Origin: Falsirhodobacter sp. 20TX0035
GTDB lineage: Bacteria > Pseudomonadota > Alphaproteobacteria > Rhodobacterales > Rhodobacteraceae
Length of the DNA stretch: 64,000 nucleotides
NCBI RefSeq assembly: GCF_028307215.1
Contig: NZ_JAQMHV010000009.1
Coordinates: 54,812-118,811 of the forward strand
Direction of reading: 5' to 3'
Under the pieces are notes generated by a model. That model ran no database searches. It was given only the letters and a program-made list of their open reading frames with translations, and had not been told where the DNA came from. A program made the translations under genes and the position numbers. Every line of letters starts with the position of its first letter. The stretch's first letter is position 1. This document shows, piece by piece, positions 33,707-42,738 of this stretch.

Positions 33707-35215
33707 TCAGCTTTCTTCTTCCTGGAACGCCTCCTCGCGCGTTTTTCGGAATGAAGGCAGGATCATCAGCGCCAGCAGCACCACGGTTGCCAGCAGCATC
33801 ACGAGGCTGATTGGCCGTTCCACGAAGATGGCAGGGTCGCCCTGCTCGATCAGAAGCGTGCGGCGCAGGTTGGCCTCCAGCAGGGGGCCGAGCACGAAGC
33901 CCAGAAGCAGCGGGCCAGGTTCGCACTTCGCCTTGCGGAAGGCGTAGCCCAAAAGGCCAAAGCCTGCCGCCAGCATCACGTCGAAGATGCGGTTGTTCAT
34001 CGAGTAGACGCCGATGCAGCAGAACAGTAGGATCGCCGGATAAAGCAGTCGGTAGGGCACCGTCAGCAGCTTCACCCACAGCCCGATCATCGGCAGGTTG
34101 ATGACCACGAGCAGCGCGTTGCCGATCCACATGGAGGCGACCAGGCCCCAGAAGATCTCCGGCTGGGTGGTCAGCACGGTCGGCCCCGGCGTGATGCCGT
34201 GAATCATGAAGGCCGACAGCATCATCGCCATCATGTTGTTGGACGGGATGCCCAGCGTCAGCAGCGGAATGAACGAAGATTGAGCAGCGGCGTTGTTGGC
34301 GGCCTCGGGGGCCGCCACGCCTTCCACCACGCCGGTCCCGAAGGCGCGCGGTGTCTTCGACACCTTCTTTTCCAGCGAGTAGGCACTAAAGGACGCGAGC
34401 GTTGCCCCGCCTCCCGGCAAGAGACCAAGGAAGGTGCCGACTCCCGTGCCGCGCAGAACCGCTTTCCACGAGCGGCGGAAATCGTCACGCGTGGGCCAGA
34501 GACGGGTGAGGGGTGCCAGTTTCACGCCCTCGGAACCGGAGCGTTCGAGGTTGGTGATGATTTCGGCAAAGCCGAACACGCCGATGGCGATCACGATGAA
34601 GTCGATGCCGTCGAACAACTCCAGCGCGCCCATCGTCAGACGTTCGGATCCCGTTTCCGCATCCGTGCCGACCATGCCTAGAAGCAAACCGATCAGGATC
34701 ATGCCGATGGCCTTCAGCACCGGTCCGCTGGCGAGGATCGTGGCCGCCAGAAGCCCGAATACCATCAACGAGACGTATTCGGCGGGCCCGAAGGACAGCG
34801 CGAAACGCGACAGCATCGGTCCGGCAATGGCGATCGCAAAGGTCGCCACCGTGCCCGCAAAGAACGAGCCGAGCGCAGCCACCGCCAAGGCCGCGCCCGC
34901 GCGGCCCTGCTGCGCCATCTGATAGCCGTCGAGCGTGGTGACCACGGCCGACGCCTCGCCCGGCAGGTTGACCAGAACGGCGGTGGTCGATCCGCCATAT
35001 TGCGCGCCGTAGTAGATGCCCGCCAGCATGATGATCCCGGCCAGCGGCGGCAGGAAGAAGGTGATGGGCAACAGCACGGCGATGGTGGCGGTCGGCCCGA
35101 TGCCGGGCAGCACCCCGATCAGCGTGCCCAGAAGGGCGCCAAGCAGACAGAAGCCGAGGTTGGTCGGAGTCAGGGCTTCGGAAAAGCCCAGCATGAGAAG
35201 ATCGAAGACGTTCAT
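33707..35215 (-). CDS. tctA: Tripartite tricarboxylate transporter large permease (TctA)
   Basis: 502 residues with about 12 membrane spans. Family signatures: LGTLIGVLPGIGPTATIAVLLPITF, AGIYYGAQYGGSTTAVLVNLPGEASAVVTTLDGYQMAQQGRAG, FLGLLPGGGATLASFSAYSLEKK and LGIPSNNMMAMMLSAFMIHGITPGP. Translocation subunit of the TTT importer; start overlaps tctB by four bases. Confidence 0.95.
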   Translation of the reverse strand: MNVFDLLMLGFSEALTPTNLGFCLLGALLGTLIGVLPGIGPTATIAVLLPITFFLPPLAGIIMLAGIYYGAQYGGSTTAVLVNLPGEASAVVTTLDGYQMAQQGRAGAALAVAALGSFFAGTVATFAIAIAGPMLSRFALSFGPAEYVSLMVFGLLAATILASGPVLKAIGMILIGLLLGMVGTDAETGSERLTMGALELFDGIDFIVIAIGVFGFAEIITNLERSGSEGVKLAPLTRLWPTRDDFRRSWKAVLRGTGVGTFLGLLPGGGATLASFSAYSLEKKVSKTPRAFGTGVVEGVAAPEAANNAAAQSSFIPLLTLGIPSNNMMAMMLSAFMIHGITPGPTVLTTQPEIFWGLVASMWIGNALLVVINLPMIGLWVKLLTVPYRLLYPAILLFCCIGVYSMNNRIFDVMLAAGFGLLGYAFRKAKCEPGPLLLGFVLGPLLEANLRRTLLIEQGDPAIFVERPISLVMLLATVVLLALMILPSFRKTREEAFQEEES

Positions 35216-35682
35216 GTCCCCTCCGTCAGGAATGCGGGCCAGAGCGGCACCTGCACGCCCAGACCGTAGACGAAGACCAGTGCCCCGAAGATGGTGAGCC
35301 CCACCGCAAGCAGACCAACCGTGCGCCAGCGCCCGCCCGGATCGGCCAGCGAGCCGAGGACAATCAGCAGCAGCGAGGCGAGCACGAACCCCAGATGCGT
35401 CGCGGCATAGGCGAACACGATCACGGAGATGGTGATGACCAGCACCGGACGCGGGCTGATCCGCTCGATCCCGGCGAATGGACGGCGCAGGGCGGGAAGG
35501 CCCACCGCAAGCCCCAGCACGATCAGAAGCGTCCCGACAGCACGCGGCAGGTAGCCGGGGCCCATCTGCGAAAGGCTGCCTGCCGGGAGCTCTCGCCCAA
35601 GAAACAGCGCGAGCACCCCAAAGCCGATGAAGATCGCAGCCGAAAGGATGTCGGGCTGGTCACCCTTGCGCGCCGCCATCAC
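35212..35682 (-). CDS. tctB: Tripartite tricarboxylate transporter small permease (TctB)
   Basis: 156 residues with four predicted helices (ILSAAIFIGFGVLALFLGREL; MGPGYLPRAVGTLLIVLGLAVG; LVITISVIVFAYAA; a C-terminal pair). GPGYLPRAVG is the usual TctB mark. Overlaps both tctC and tctA by four bases. Confidence 0.9.
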   Translation of the reverse strand: MMAARKGDQPDILSAAIFIGFGVLALFLGRELPAGSLSQMGPGYLPRAVGTLLIVLGLAVGLPALRRPFAGIERISPRPVLVITISVIVFAYAATHLGFVLASLLLIVLGSLADPGGRWRTVGLLAVGLTIFGALVFVYGLGVQVPLWPAFLTEGT

Positions 35683-36632
35683 TGCCCCGCGTCAATCAGC
35701 TTGAAGATTTCGGTGTAACGCTCAAGCCGCGAGGGCATGTCCGCCTGCCAGTCAGCGCCGCTCTTGAATGCGAGGGGCAGGGCCTGTTGGCGCGCACGTT
35801 CCTGGAACTCTGGCGAGGCGAGCGCGGTATCGACCGCCGCCGCCAGCTGGGCGCGGATCTCCTCCGGCACGTCGCAGCGCGCGGCGAGCCCGCGTTCCGA
35901 GGACATGATGACGTCGAACCCTTGCTCACCTGCCGTGGGCAGGTCGGGCAACAGGAGCGAACGTTCCTCGGAGAACTGTGCCAGCGCGCGGAACGCGTCG
36001 TGATCGGCCGTGGAGTATTCGCCGGCGTTCAGGCCGATCATGGTGACGTGGCCACCCAGAAGTGCAGTCTTCGCCTCGTTCGCGCCGGCGAAGGGCACTG
36101 CGGTCAGCTTCACGCCCGCCGCCTGCTCCAGCTGGATCATGGCTAGATGCTCGTCTGTGCCGCGACCGGTGGTTGCAACGGACACGGCGCCGGGATTTTC
36201 CTTGGCATAGGCGACGACGTCAGCAAGGCTCTGGAATTCGGATCCCGCCTGCACGACGAAGGTGCCGGGGTCCTCGACGATGCGGGCGATCGGGCAGATT
36301 TCCGTCGGATCGAAACGCAGCTTGCGGTCGATCCGCATGGTCAGAAAGCCCGGCGTGTTCAGCGACGAGACGGTGTAGCCATCGGGGCGGGCCTGCGACA
36401 GTGCAGTATAAGTGATCTCACCCGAGGCACCTGGTCGGTTGAGGACGGGAAATTGCGTGTCCAGCTCCTCCTCAAGGAATGGCGCGAGAGTGCGGAGCAT
36501 GATGTCGGTGCCGCCGCCCGGTGCGAAGGCCACGATCATTTCGATCGGGCGGTCAGTCGGCCATTCGGCATGGGCCGCGCCCGTGGCTGCGGCAAGGATC
36601 GTAGCGGCAAGGGCCACTGTCTTCATGGTCAT
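35679..36632 (-). CDS. tctC: Tripartite tricarboxylate transporter binding protein (TctC/Bug family)
   Basis: 317 residues from the ATG at 36632, six bases after a GGGAGGAA ribosome site. Signal peptide ending AHA. Bug-family features: WPTDRPIEMIVAFAPGGGTDIMLRTLAPFLEEEL, NRPGASGEITYTALSQARPDGYT and VPFAGANEAKTALLGGHV. The ligand is a carboxylate, but family sequence does not predict which. Bug genes are often multiplied; this one is in an operon with its own permeases. Confidence 0.93.
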   Translation of the reverse strand: MTMKTVALAATILAAATGAAHAEWPTDRPIEMIVAFAPGGGTDIMLRTLAPFLEEELDTQFPVLNRPGASGEITYTALSQARPDGYTVSSLNTPGFLTMRIDRKLRFDPTEICPIARIVEDPGTFVVQAGSEFQSLADVVAYAKENPGAVSVATTGRGTDEHLAMIQLEQAAGVKLTAVPFAGANEAKTALLGGHVTMIGLNAGEYSTADHDAFRALAQFSEERSLLLPDLPTAGEQGFDVIMSSERGLAARCDVPEEIRAQLAAAVDTALASPEFQERARQQALPLAFKSGADWQADMPSRLERYTEIFKLIDAGQ

Positions 36633-36658
36633 CTCGGGTTCCTCCCAATAAGTAGTGT

Positions 36659-36682
36659 CGCACCGGCCTCCCAACCGGCGCG
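36659..36682 (-). promoter_or_regulatory. Intercistronic hairpin between rraA-like gene and tctC
   Basis: On the minus-strand transcript CGCGCCGG (36682-36675) pairs with CCGGUGCG (36666-36659) over 8 bp with one G-U and an 8-nt loop, without a U-tract. Probably modulates relative expression of tctC downstream. Confidence 0.45.
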
Positions 36683-36687
36683 TGTCG

Positions 36688-37362
36688 TCAGACGCCCTCG
36701 CAGCCGAGCCGCTTCAGCGCGGCATCGACCCAGGAGCGGTCGTTGGTTCCGGCCTCGATCGCGGCCATCTGCTTGGTTTCGGCGTCCTGCTTGGCTTGCG
36801 TGCGTTTCAGCACATCCTCGGCGTCCTCGAACGGAACGGCCAGCACGCCGTCGCTGTCACCCAGCACCAGATCGCCGGGGTGGATCACCATGCCATCGAT
36901 AGCGATTGGGACGTTGATTTCCCCCGGCCCGTCCTTGTAAGGGCCGCGATGGCTGATGCCTGCGGCGAAGATCGGCAGGTTCACCCGGAACAGCTCGTCC
37001 GCATCGCGGATCGCACCGTTCAGCACGAAGCCCGCCACGCCGCGTTTGATGGCATGGGCCAGCATCAGCTCACCCATCAGAGAGTTCGTCAGGTCGCCGC
37101 CTGCATCCATCACGATGACGTCGCCGGGGACGGCCATGTCGATCGCCTTGTGTAGCATCAGGTTGTCGCCGGGACGGGCCTTCACGGTCAAGGCGGGACC
37201 GGCAAGGACGCCCTCGCGATGCATGGGGCGCAGGCGGGGGCCCGCAGCAGCCATCCGGTGCATGCTGTCGCTGACGTTGGCGACGGGCAGCTTGGCGAAG
37301 GCAGTGACGAGGTCGGCGGAAACGGCGCGGTGGCGCGGCAGGATGCGGAATCCGATGGGCAT
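36688..37362 (-). CDS. RraA/HMG-CHA aldolase-family protein
   Basis: 224 residues. Fold and active-site blocks of the RraA-like aldolase/decarboxylase family: VSDSMHRM, PGDNLMLHKAIDMAVPGDVIVMDAGGD, GELMLAHAIKRGVAGFVLNGAIRDADEL (Gly, Arg and Asp of the metal-pyruvate site) and GDLVLGDSDGVLAVP. Such proteins act as oxaloacetate decarboxylases or 4-hydroxy-4-methyl-2-oxoglutarate/4-carboxy-4-hydroxy-2-oxoadipate aldolases. With a LigI-like hydrolase nearby, a role in protocatechuate/gallate-type meta-cleavage products is possible, not proven. Confidence 0.85.
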   Translation of the reverse strand: MPIGFRILPRHRAVSADLVTAFAKLPVANVSDSMHRMAAAGPRLRPMHREGVLAGPALTVKARPGDNLMLHKAIDMAVPGDVIVMDAGGDLTNSLMGELMLAHAIKRGVAGFVLNGAIRDADELFRVNLPIFAAGISHRGPYKDGPGEINVPIAIDGMVIHPGDLVLGDSDGVLAVPFEDAEDVLKRTQAKQDAETKQMAAIEAGTNDRSWVDAALKRLGCEGV

Positions 37363-37374
37363 GGTCTGGTCCTT

Positions 37375-38358
37375 TCAGGCGTGGGCGAGGGCCGCGCGGT
37401 TCACGATGCGCGCGGGCGGCAGGGGCTTGCCCGCCAGAAGATCGACGATGCCCTGCGCAGCCTCGGTGCCAACGCGGGCATTCGCGGCAGCGGTGACGCC
37501 GCCGATATGCGGGGTCATGACGAGGCGCGGCTCCGTCCAGAATGGGTGGTCGGGGGCAGGCGGTTCGGTTGCGAAAGTGTCCAGGCCTGCGCCGAAAATC
37601 CGTCCCTCGGCCAGAGCGGCAGACAGAGCTGGTTCGTCAATCAGGCCGCCGCGGGCGGTGTTTACGATGATCGCGCCCGGCTTCATGCGGGTCAGCCGCT
37701 CGGCGTTGATCATGTTGCGTGTGTCAGGTGTCAGCGGAGAGTGGAGGCTGATCACGTCCGACATCTGCAGCAGCGCATCGAGATCATCCACTTGCCGCAC
37801 GCCTTCGGCGGCAAAGGTTTCCGCAGGGCAGAACGGATCGAAGGCAACGACATCCATTCCGAATGCCTTGGCGAAGCGCGCCGTCTGGCGCGCGATGGCG
37901 CCGAAGGCGACGAGGCCCAGCGTCTCGCCGGCCAGCTCGCGTCCCTTGAAGCCGGGCTTCTCCCAGCGGCCCGCGCGCAGGCCGTGATCCAGCGGCAGAA
38001 GGGTTTTGGCCACGGCGAACATCAGCGCGATGGCATGTTCGGCAACGGAGACGGCGTTTGCGCCTGTTGCTACCAGAACCGGCACTCCGCGTGCGGCCGC
38101 TTCGGCCACGTCGATGTTGTCGGTGCCGACGCCGTGCTTCGAGATGACGCGCAAGCCGGGCGCCGCGTCGAGGGCTGGCGCGTCGATCCGACCCATGCGG
38201 GAAATGATCCCCACCGGTTGGGCACGGCGAATGGCCTCCACCAGCCCCTCACCTGCGGTGTAAGCTGGAACATATACTGGTTCGAGGCCTGCCTGCTTCA
38301 GGACATCGACGGCAGCGGGCGCCAGATCGGGCCCGGTGATCAGAACAGAATTCGTCAT
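37375..38358 (-). CDS. D-2-hydroxyacid dehydrogenase
   Basis: 327 residues; ATG 38358 preceded by AGGGGAG. NAD(P)-binding segment LGLVAFGAIARQTARFAKAFGMDVVAFDPF, substrate segment ISKHGVGTDNIDVAEAAARGVPV, VNTARGGLIDEPAL with catalytic Arg, and HIGGVTAAA with catalytic His. The first glycine of the usual GxGxxG is Ala-Phe-Gly (VAFGAIA). First gene of the operon that runs through rraA, tctCBA, the two exported hydrolases and the FMN dehydrogenase. Confidence 0.9.
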   Translation of the reverse strand: MTNSVLITGPDLAPAAVDVLKQAGLEPVYVPAYTAGEGLVEAIRRAQPVGIISRMGRIDAPALDAAPGLRVISKHGVGTDNIDVAEAAARGVPVLVATGANAVSVAEHAIALMFAVAKTLLPLDHGLRAGRWEKPGFKGRELAGETLGLVAFGAIARQTARFAKAFGMDVVAFDPFCPAETFAAEGVRQVDDLDALLQMSDVISLHSPLTPDTRNMINAERLTRMKPGAIIVNTARGGLIDEPALSAALAEGRIFGAGLDTFATEPPAPDHPFWTEPRLVMTPHIGGVTAAANARVGTEAAQGIVDLLAGKPLPPARIVNRAALAHA

Positions 38359-38416
38359 AGTCTCCCCTTGGGGCGGATCCCGCCCCCTCCTGAGGCACAT
38401 CTTTGCAAAAGATTGA

Positions 38417-38443
38417 CATCAAGGAAAACGCGTAACATTGATG
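38417..38443. promoter_or_regulatory. Inverted repeat in LysR divergent promoter, candidate LysR site
   Basis: CATCAA and TTGATG form exact 6-bp arms separated by 15 bp in the 116-bp region between the divergent dehydrogenase and LysR genes, 31 bp from the LysR start. Spacing fits a LysR recognition or activation site. Confidence 0.4.
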
Positions 38444-38474
38444 ACTATGTGAAGTAAAACTTACGGAAAGACTT

Positions 38475-39362
38475 TTGGACACTCGGCAGCTCACCACGCT
38501 CGTCGCGATTGCGGAGCACGGAACCTTCGCCCGGGCGGCTGAAGTCGTCCACATCACACCTTCAGCCGTCAGCCAGCAGGTCGCCGCGCTGGAAGCTGAG
38601 GTGGGCGTCGCGCTGTTCAACCGCGAGACGCGCCCGCCGAGCCTGAACATGCAGGGCCTTCAGCTTGTCGAGACGGCGCGGCACGTGCTTCGGATGATGC
38701 AGGACACGCGGAGCGTGCTGCAGGGCAAGAGGGTGGCCGGAAACCTCAGCATTGGGGCAGTGCGCACCAGCGCGATCGGCCTGCTTCCCCGGGCCATCGT
38801 CGCGCTGCGCGACGTTTATCCCGAACTAAGGATCAGTCTGCGGGTCGGCCTGTCCGCTGCGCTGATCGCCGACGTTCTGGCGGATCGGCTAGATATGGCG
38901 GTTGTCGCCGAGCATGTTGGCGTGCCCCAATCGCTTTCCTGGGCCCCCTTCATCCGCGAGCCGCTGGTCCTGATCGCGCCGCCGGGCACGCCGGGAACTG
39001 TGGACGAGATCGTGCGCACCATGCCCTATGTCCGCTTTCGCGCGAACGTGCCGCTGGCTCATCTGATCGATACCGAATTGGCCCGCCTCGGCCTCACGCC
39101 CGAGAATACTGCGGAGATCGACACCATCTCGGCAATCGTGGAATGCGTTTCAGCGGGTTTGGGCGTCAGTGTCGTGCCGGACATCGCGCTTCGTGAAATG
39201 GGTGCCGCCTTCGTTCGCCTGCCCTTCGGAGAGCCTCAGATCTTCCGCCAGATCGGCATCGTGCGATCTGCTTTGTCACCCAAGGATGCGCTATTCAACG
39301 ACATGCACCGAAAGCTTGCGCAAATGGCAGGCATTCACGGCATTCCGCCCCGGTCAGCCTGA
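38475..39362 (+). CDS. LysR family transcriptional regulator
   Basis: 295 residues, TTG start (no better ATG or GTG fits the conserved N-terminus MDTRQLTTLVAIAEHGTFARAAEVVHITPSAVSQQVAALEAEVGVALF). Effector domain from about residue 90 with NLSIGAVRTSAIGLLPRAI and a late GLGVSVVPDIA. Divergent from the TctCBA operon, so its likely controller, responding to the imported acid. Confidence 0.92.
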   Translation: MDTRQLTTLVAIAEHGTFARAAEVVHITPSAVSQQVAALEAEVGVALFNRETRPPSLNMQGLQLVETARHVLRMMQDTRSVLQGKRVAGNLSIGAVRTSAIGLLPRAIVALRDVYPELRISLRVGLSAALIADVLADRLDMAVVAEHVGVPQSLSWAPFIREPLVLIAPPGTPGTVDEIVRTMPYVRFRANVPLAHLIDTELARLGLTPENTAEIDTISAIVECVSAGLGVSVVPDIALREMGAAFVRLPFGEPQIFRQIGIVRSALSPKDALFNDMHRKLAQMAGIHGIPPRSA

Positions 39363-39693
39363 GGGGATGGACTTGGCACTGAGAGCGCGGAAAGCCTGCT
39401 CACGTTTGCTCCACTGACGCGGGACGTGGTTCTACCTGCTATCTGCAGCTGATCCCGAACGTCTGCAAAGGGCTCTGAGCGCCGATGCTGCTCGGCCGCG
39501 CTTGGCACCGGCCGTGCAGTAGAGGATGGGACAGAGCGGTCATTCAGCCTGCATCAAGCGTCGAGCCTATTAACGCCGTGACTAATTGCTCCCTGCTGCT
39601 TAAAGCCCACAAAGGATATTTCCCTGGGGCCATCTTGGCCGAGCTTGTTTTTTCCGCGTTCGGTAACACCTTCGATCACAGCAAACGTCCGGG
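39363..39693. other. Intergenic region with a degenerate repeat, no gene
   Basis: 331 bp. Contains (about 39461-39530) a segment sharing an identical TGCTGCTCGGCC core and partial flanking identity with 42524-42600. Neither copy is in a credible gene. AT content rises toward 39.6 kb. No terminator or RNA gene recognised. Confidence 0.4.
39461..39530 (+). repeat. Diverged repeat copy A
   Basis: Shares TGCAAAGG/CGCAAAGG, then GCC(G/A)ATGCTGCTCGGCC and similar trailing sequence with copy B at 42524-42600. By eye roughly two thirds of positions agree over about 75 bp. Probably two remnants of one lost mobile element. Confidence 0.35.
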
Positions 39694-41310
39694 ATGAACA
39701 TGTCAGGTCACATCGCAATCGTCGGCACGGGTCCGACAGGCATCTACACCTTCCAGCGCCTGATCGAACATCCTGATCCCCTCACGATCTCGCTGTTCGA
39801 ATCCGGACCACAGGCTGGCATCGGCATGCCCTACAGTTCCGCCGCCTGCCGCAAGTCCATGCTTGCCAACATCGCCAGCATCGAGATCCCGGACCTTCCG
39901 CAAAGCTACCTGAAATGGATGACCACGCTGCCGAAGGCCGTCCTGCGCGGCTTCGGGGTCGATCCGGACACGCTCGACGATCGCCAGTTCACGCCGCGCC
40001 TGCTGCTTGGCCAGTATTTCCGCGCCCAGTTCATCGAACTGCTGCGGGACGCCGAGGCGCGGGGCCACGTTGTCCACATCCACGAGGAGACCGAGATAGT
40101 CGACATCCTGCCGGGGGATGACGGCGTCCGGGTGGCGGATGTCGCGGCGGAGCGGCAGGAGGTCTTCGACCGCCTGATCCTCGCGACGGGGCATGTCTGG
40201 CCCGAAGAGGAGGAGACAGGCCGAAGCTACTACCCCAGTCCGTGGACCGGCCTGTTCGATACGGACATCCCGCCGGTGCGGATCGGGGTGATGGGCACCT
40301 CGCTCAGTTCGATCGATGCGGCGATGGCGGTCGCGGCACAGCACGGCACCTTTGCGCGTGAGGCCGACGGGCATCTCATCTTCCGTCTCGCAGACGAGAG
40401 CAGAGATCTGAAGATCACGCTCATGTCGCGCACCGGCATCCTCCCCGAGGCCGACTTCTATTGCCCCATCCCCTATGAGCCCCTGCGCGTGATGACGGAC
40501 GCGGCGCTGGAGGCAGCGTCGGAGGCCGGCGAGGACGGGTTGCTCGACCGGGTGTTCGCGCTGTTCGTCGCGGAGATCGAGGCCGAGGACCCCGTCTGGG
40601 CCGAGGCATCCGGACTGGCCTCCGCCACCGCCGACAGCATCGCAGATGCGTATTTCTCGGACCGCCTGAAACGCGATCCGTTTCGCTGGGCCGCCTCCAA
40701 TCTGGCCGAGGTCGAACGCAACAAGACCGACAGGCGCGTGGTCCGTTGGCGTTACGCCATCCTGCGCATGCACGAGAAGATGGAAGCCCTGCTCGCCAAC
40801 TTCTCGACGGTCGATCGCGAACGCTTCGATGCCGGGTTGAAGCGCGTGTTCATCGACAACTATGCGGCCGTGCCGTCCGAATCCATCAGGCGGCTTCTGG
40901 CGTTGCGGGATGCGGGCGTGCTGAACCTCAGCGCGCTCGGTCGGGATTACGACCGGGAAACGAATGAGTTCGGCACGACGATCGTCGCGAATGGGACCAC
41001 CCACGTGTTCGACATCTTCATCGATGCTCGAGGGCAGCGTGCCATGACCAGCAAAGATCTTCCGTTTCCCAAGCTTCGGGATATGCTGCTTGATGCCGGA
41101 TGCGACCTGCCGGTGATCGCGGACGACTATTCCCTCATCGCCCCCGGAGTTGGTCCAGGGCGCATCGCGATGGGGGCGATCCCCTATCTGATGCATGATC
41201 GACCTTTTGTGCAAGGCATCACCGCTGCGGCGGAAATCGGTCGAGCCATCGGCGCGGTCGAGGTGAAGACCCGATACCGTAGGCGAGCTACGGTCTGGAT
41301 GGCAGCGTAG
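39694..41310 (+). CDS. FAD/NAD(P)-binding protein of the HpyO-like (NAD_binding_9) family
   Basis: 538 residues. N-terminal dinucleotide fold IAIVGTGPTGIYTFQRLIEH followed by FESGPQAGIGMPYSS, then a second GVMGTSLSSIDAAMAVA glycine-rich motif near residue 205 and RLILATGHVWP. Resembles large FAD-NAD(P)-dependent oxidoreductase-like proteins of unassigned reaction; some relatives modify hydroxamate or amino groups. The C-terminal half has the RIAMGAIPYLMHDRPFVQGITAAAEIGRAIG segment typical of the group. Starts two codons before a second in-frame ATG (39700). Stands alone, convergent with the NUDIX gene. Confidence 0.75.
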   Translation: MNMSGHIAIVGTGPTGIYTFQRLIEHPDPLTISLFESGPQAGIGMPYSSAACRKSMLANIASIEIPDLPQSYLKWMTTLPKAVLRGFGVDPDTLDDRQFTPRLLLGQYFRAQFIELLRDAEARGHVVHIHEETEIVDILPGDDGVRVADVAAERQEVFDRLILATGHVWPEEEETGRSYYPSPWTGLFDTDIPPVRIGVMGTSLSSIDAAMAVAAQHGTFAREADGHLIFRLADESRDLKITLMSRTGILPEADFYCPIPYEPLRVMTDAALEAASEAGEDGLLDRVFALFVAEIEAEDPVWAEASGLASATADSIADAYFSDRLKRDPFRWAASNLAEVERNKTDRRVVRWRYAILRMHEKMEALLANFSTVDRERFDAGLKRVFIDNYAAVPSESIRRLLALRDAGVLNLSALGRDYDRETNEFGTTIVANGTTHVFDIFIDARGQRAMTSKDLPFPKLRDMLLDAGCDLPVIADDYSLIAPGVGPGRIAMGAIPYLMHDRPFVQGITAAAEIGRAIGAVEVKTRYRRRATVWMAA

Positions 41311-41321
41311 TCCGATAAAGG

Positions 41322-41798
41322 TTAGACAAAGGACGCGATCAGAACGCTCAAGCTGCGATTGTCGACGAGGCGGGCAGCATCCTCTGGAGTGGTCCACAAT
41401 CTGTCGCGCTGTCCATATTCGGGGAAGTCATTCCGTTCTTCGAACACCTGCAAGGGGAAGACGGTAACGTCCACCTCCACGGCCGAGGGGCTGCCCGAAC
41501 GCTTCACATATCGGTAGCAGCCTATCGAGGCAGGGTTCGGCGTCCCTCTGACGCCCGCCTCCTCCCATGCCTCCTGCTCGGCCGCCTGCAGCAGCGTCTT
41601 GCCTTTCATGGGCCAACCTTTCGGAATGATCCAGCGACCGGCCTCGCGGCTGGTGATCAGCAGCACGTCCTTGCAGACATCATTCTGCCGCCAGCACAGT
41701 GCGCCGCATTGGGATAGCGGCCTCCGGTCTGGTTCCTGCAAGAACGGACCGGTGGCGGAACCAACGAAACCGGCAGCCTTTGCGCAGAAATGCCACAT
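41322..41798 (-). CDS. NUDIX hydrolase, diphosphoinositol-polyphosphate phosphohydrolase-like
   Basis: 158 residues. Nudix helix region WIIPKGWPMKGKTLLQAAEQEAWEEAGV has the catalytic EExG end; the usual REUxEE reads QEAWEE. QCGALCWR before it and YRYVKRSG after it match the small alphaproteobacterial DIPP-like group that cleaves nucleoside or inositol diphosphate linkages. The N-terminal 28 residues are less typical, so a later start is possible. Convergent with the flavoprotein gene (11 bp between stops). Confidence 0.85.
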   Translation of the reverse strand: MWHFCAKAAGFVGSATGPFLQEPDRRPLSQCGALCWRQNDVCKDVLLITSREAGRWIIPKGWPMKGKTLLQAAEQEAWEEAGVRGTPNPASIGCYRYVKRSGSPSAVEVDVTVFPLQVFEERNDFPEYGQRDRLWTTPEDAARLVDNRSLSVLIASFV

Positions 41799-42092
41799 GT
41801 TATCATCCTACCAAACGAAGAGTACGGGATCAGCTTATTCAAGATGTTGCAAGCCTTTGCATTGCGCACAATAGCGTCAGGGAGATCGAATGCCGCGCCC
41901 GACTCTAGAGCTTCAGGACAACGTTCATCATGCAATTGTAAAGCTGAGACCTGATCTCGACGGATGACGGCTTTGGGCTCTACGCTACCCCCGTTATGGT
42001 CCGACCCATACTGACACGGCATTGTTGACACGCAATTAAGACCCAGCGACACGACAGCGGCCCGCATGACACATACTGCAACGGTTCCGCCG

Positions 42093-42515
42093 ATGACGAT
42101 CCGACTGCGCCCTCACCACCTCCTCTGCCTGCTGACTTATGTAGGCAGAGGATACACCCCCGCTTTCGTGGAAAACTATGATTGCATTGCGGCGCGATTG
42201 TCTGGGGGAGAGGACATTCTCGTCGTCGCGGGCCCGGACGACATCTGCGCGCCCCTGGTCGCCGGGGAGAATGCTCATTGTCATCGGACCAGCGTGCTGG
42301 ACCGGGATCGCAAAGCCGCCGAAGGCATAGGTCGCCTTCTTGGGTTGGTTGTTTCCCAAGGCACGCGCATCGCGAACACTCCCGCGCTGCTTCAGCGGAT
42401 GAGGTCGGATTACGCGGCCAGAGCGATCCGTTCCGCTTGCATTGGTTGCGAATAGTCCGGTCTCTGCACATATGTTGCGGAGGCAGGATACAAGGAGGTC
42501 CGCGTCCGAAGGTAG
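42093..42515 (+). pseudogene. DUF1284 protein gene with an in-frame amber codon
   Basis: From ATG 42093 the frame encodes TIRLRPHHLLCLLTYVGRG, GPDDICAPL, HCHRTSVLDRD and ACIGCE, the conserved DUF1284 core with Cys/His clusters. The frame stops at TAG 42453-42455, exactly where the family continues with Trp. Reading through gives SGLCTYVAEAGYKEVRVRR and a natural stop at 42513-42515, matching the family tail, so a TGG to TAG change has removed the last 20 residues including a conserved Cys. An alternative ATG is at 42066. Whether the 120-residue product still works is unknown; DUF1284 has no assigned function and is often thought to bind metal. Confidence 0.7.
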
Positions 42516-42523
42516 TAAAATGA

Positions 42524-42600
42524 CCGCAAAGGACCTTGGACGCCAATGCTGCTCGGCCATGCATGGTATCGACCGCGTCACGAAGGACGGGGCGAAACTG
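42524..42600 (+). repeat. Diverged repeat copy B
   Basis: Counterpart of 39461-39530 in the gap after the DUF1284 gene (CGCAAAGGACCTTGGACGCC, then the TGCTGCTCGGCC core). The gap 42516-42738 contains no other recognisable feature. Confidence 0.35.
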
Positions 42601-42738
42601 CTCTTCCAGGCACGTAAGCCATGGCTTTCAGCACGGTTCACGATGCTGCTCGCCCAGATTACTTGCCCGCACGCAGGCCCTCATCGCAGCTCGCACGATA
42701 GCTAGTTGTCCAATAGAACTGCGAGATCGGACAGCACG

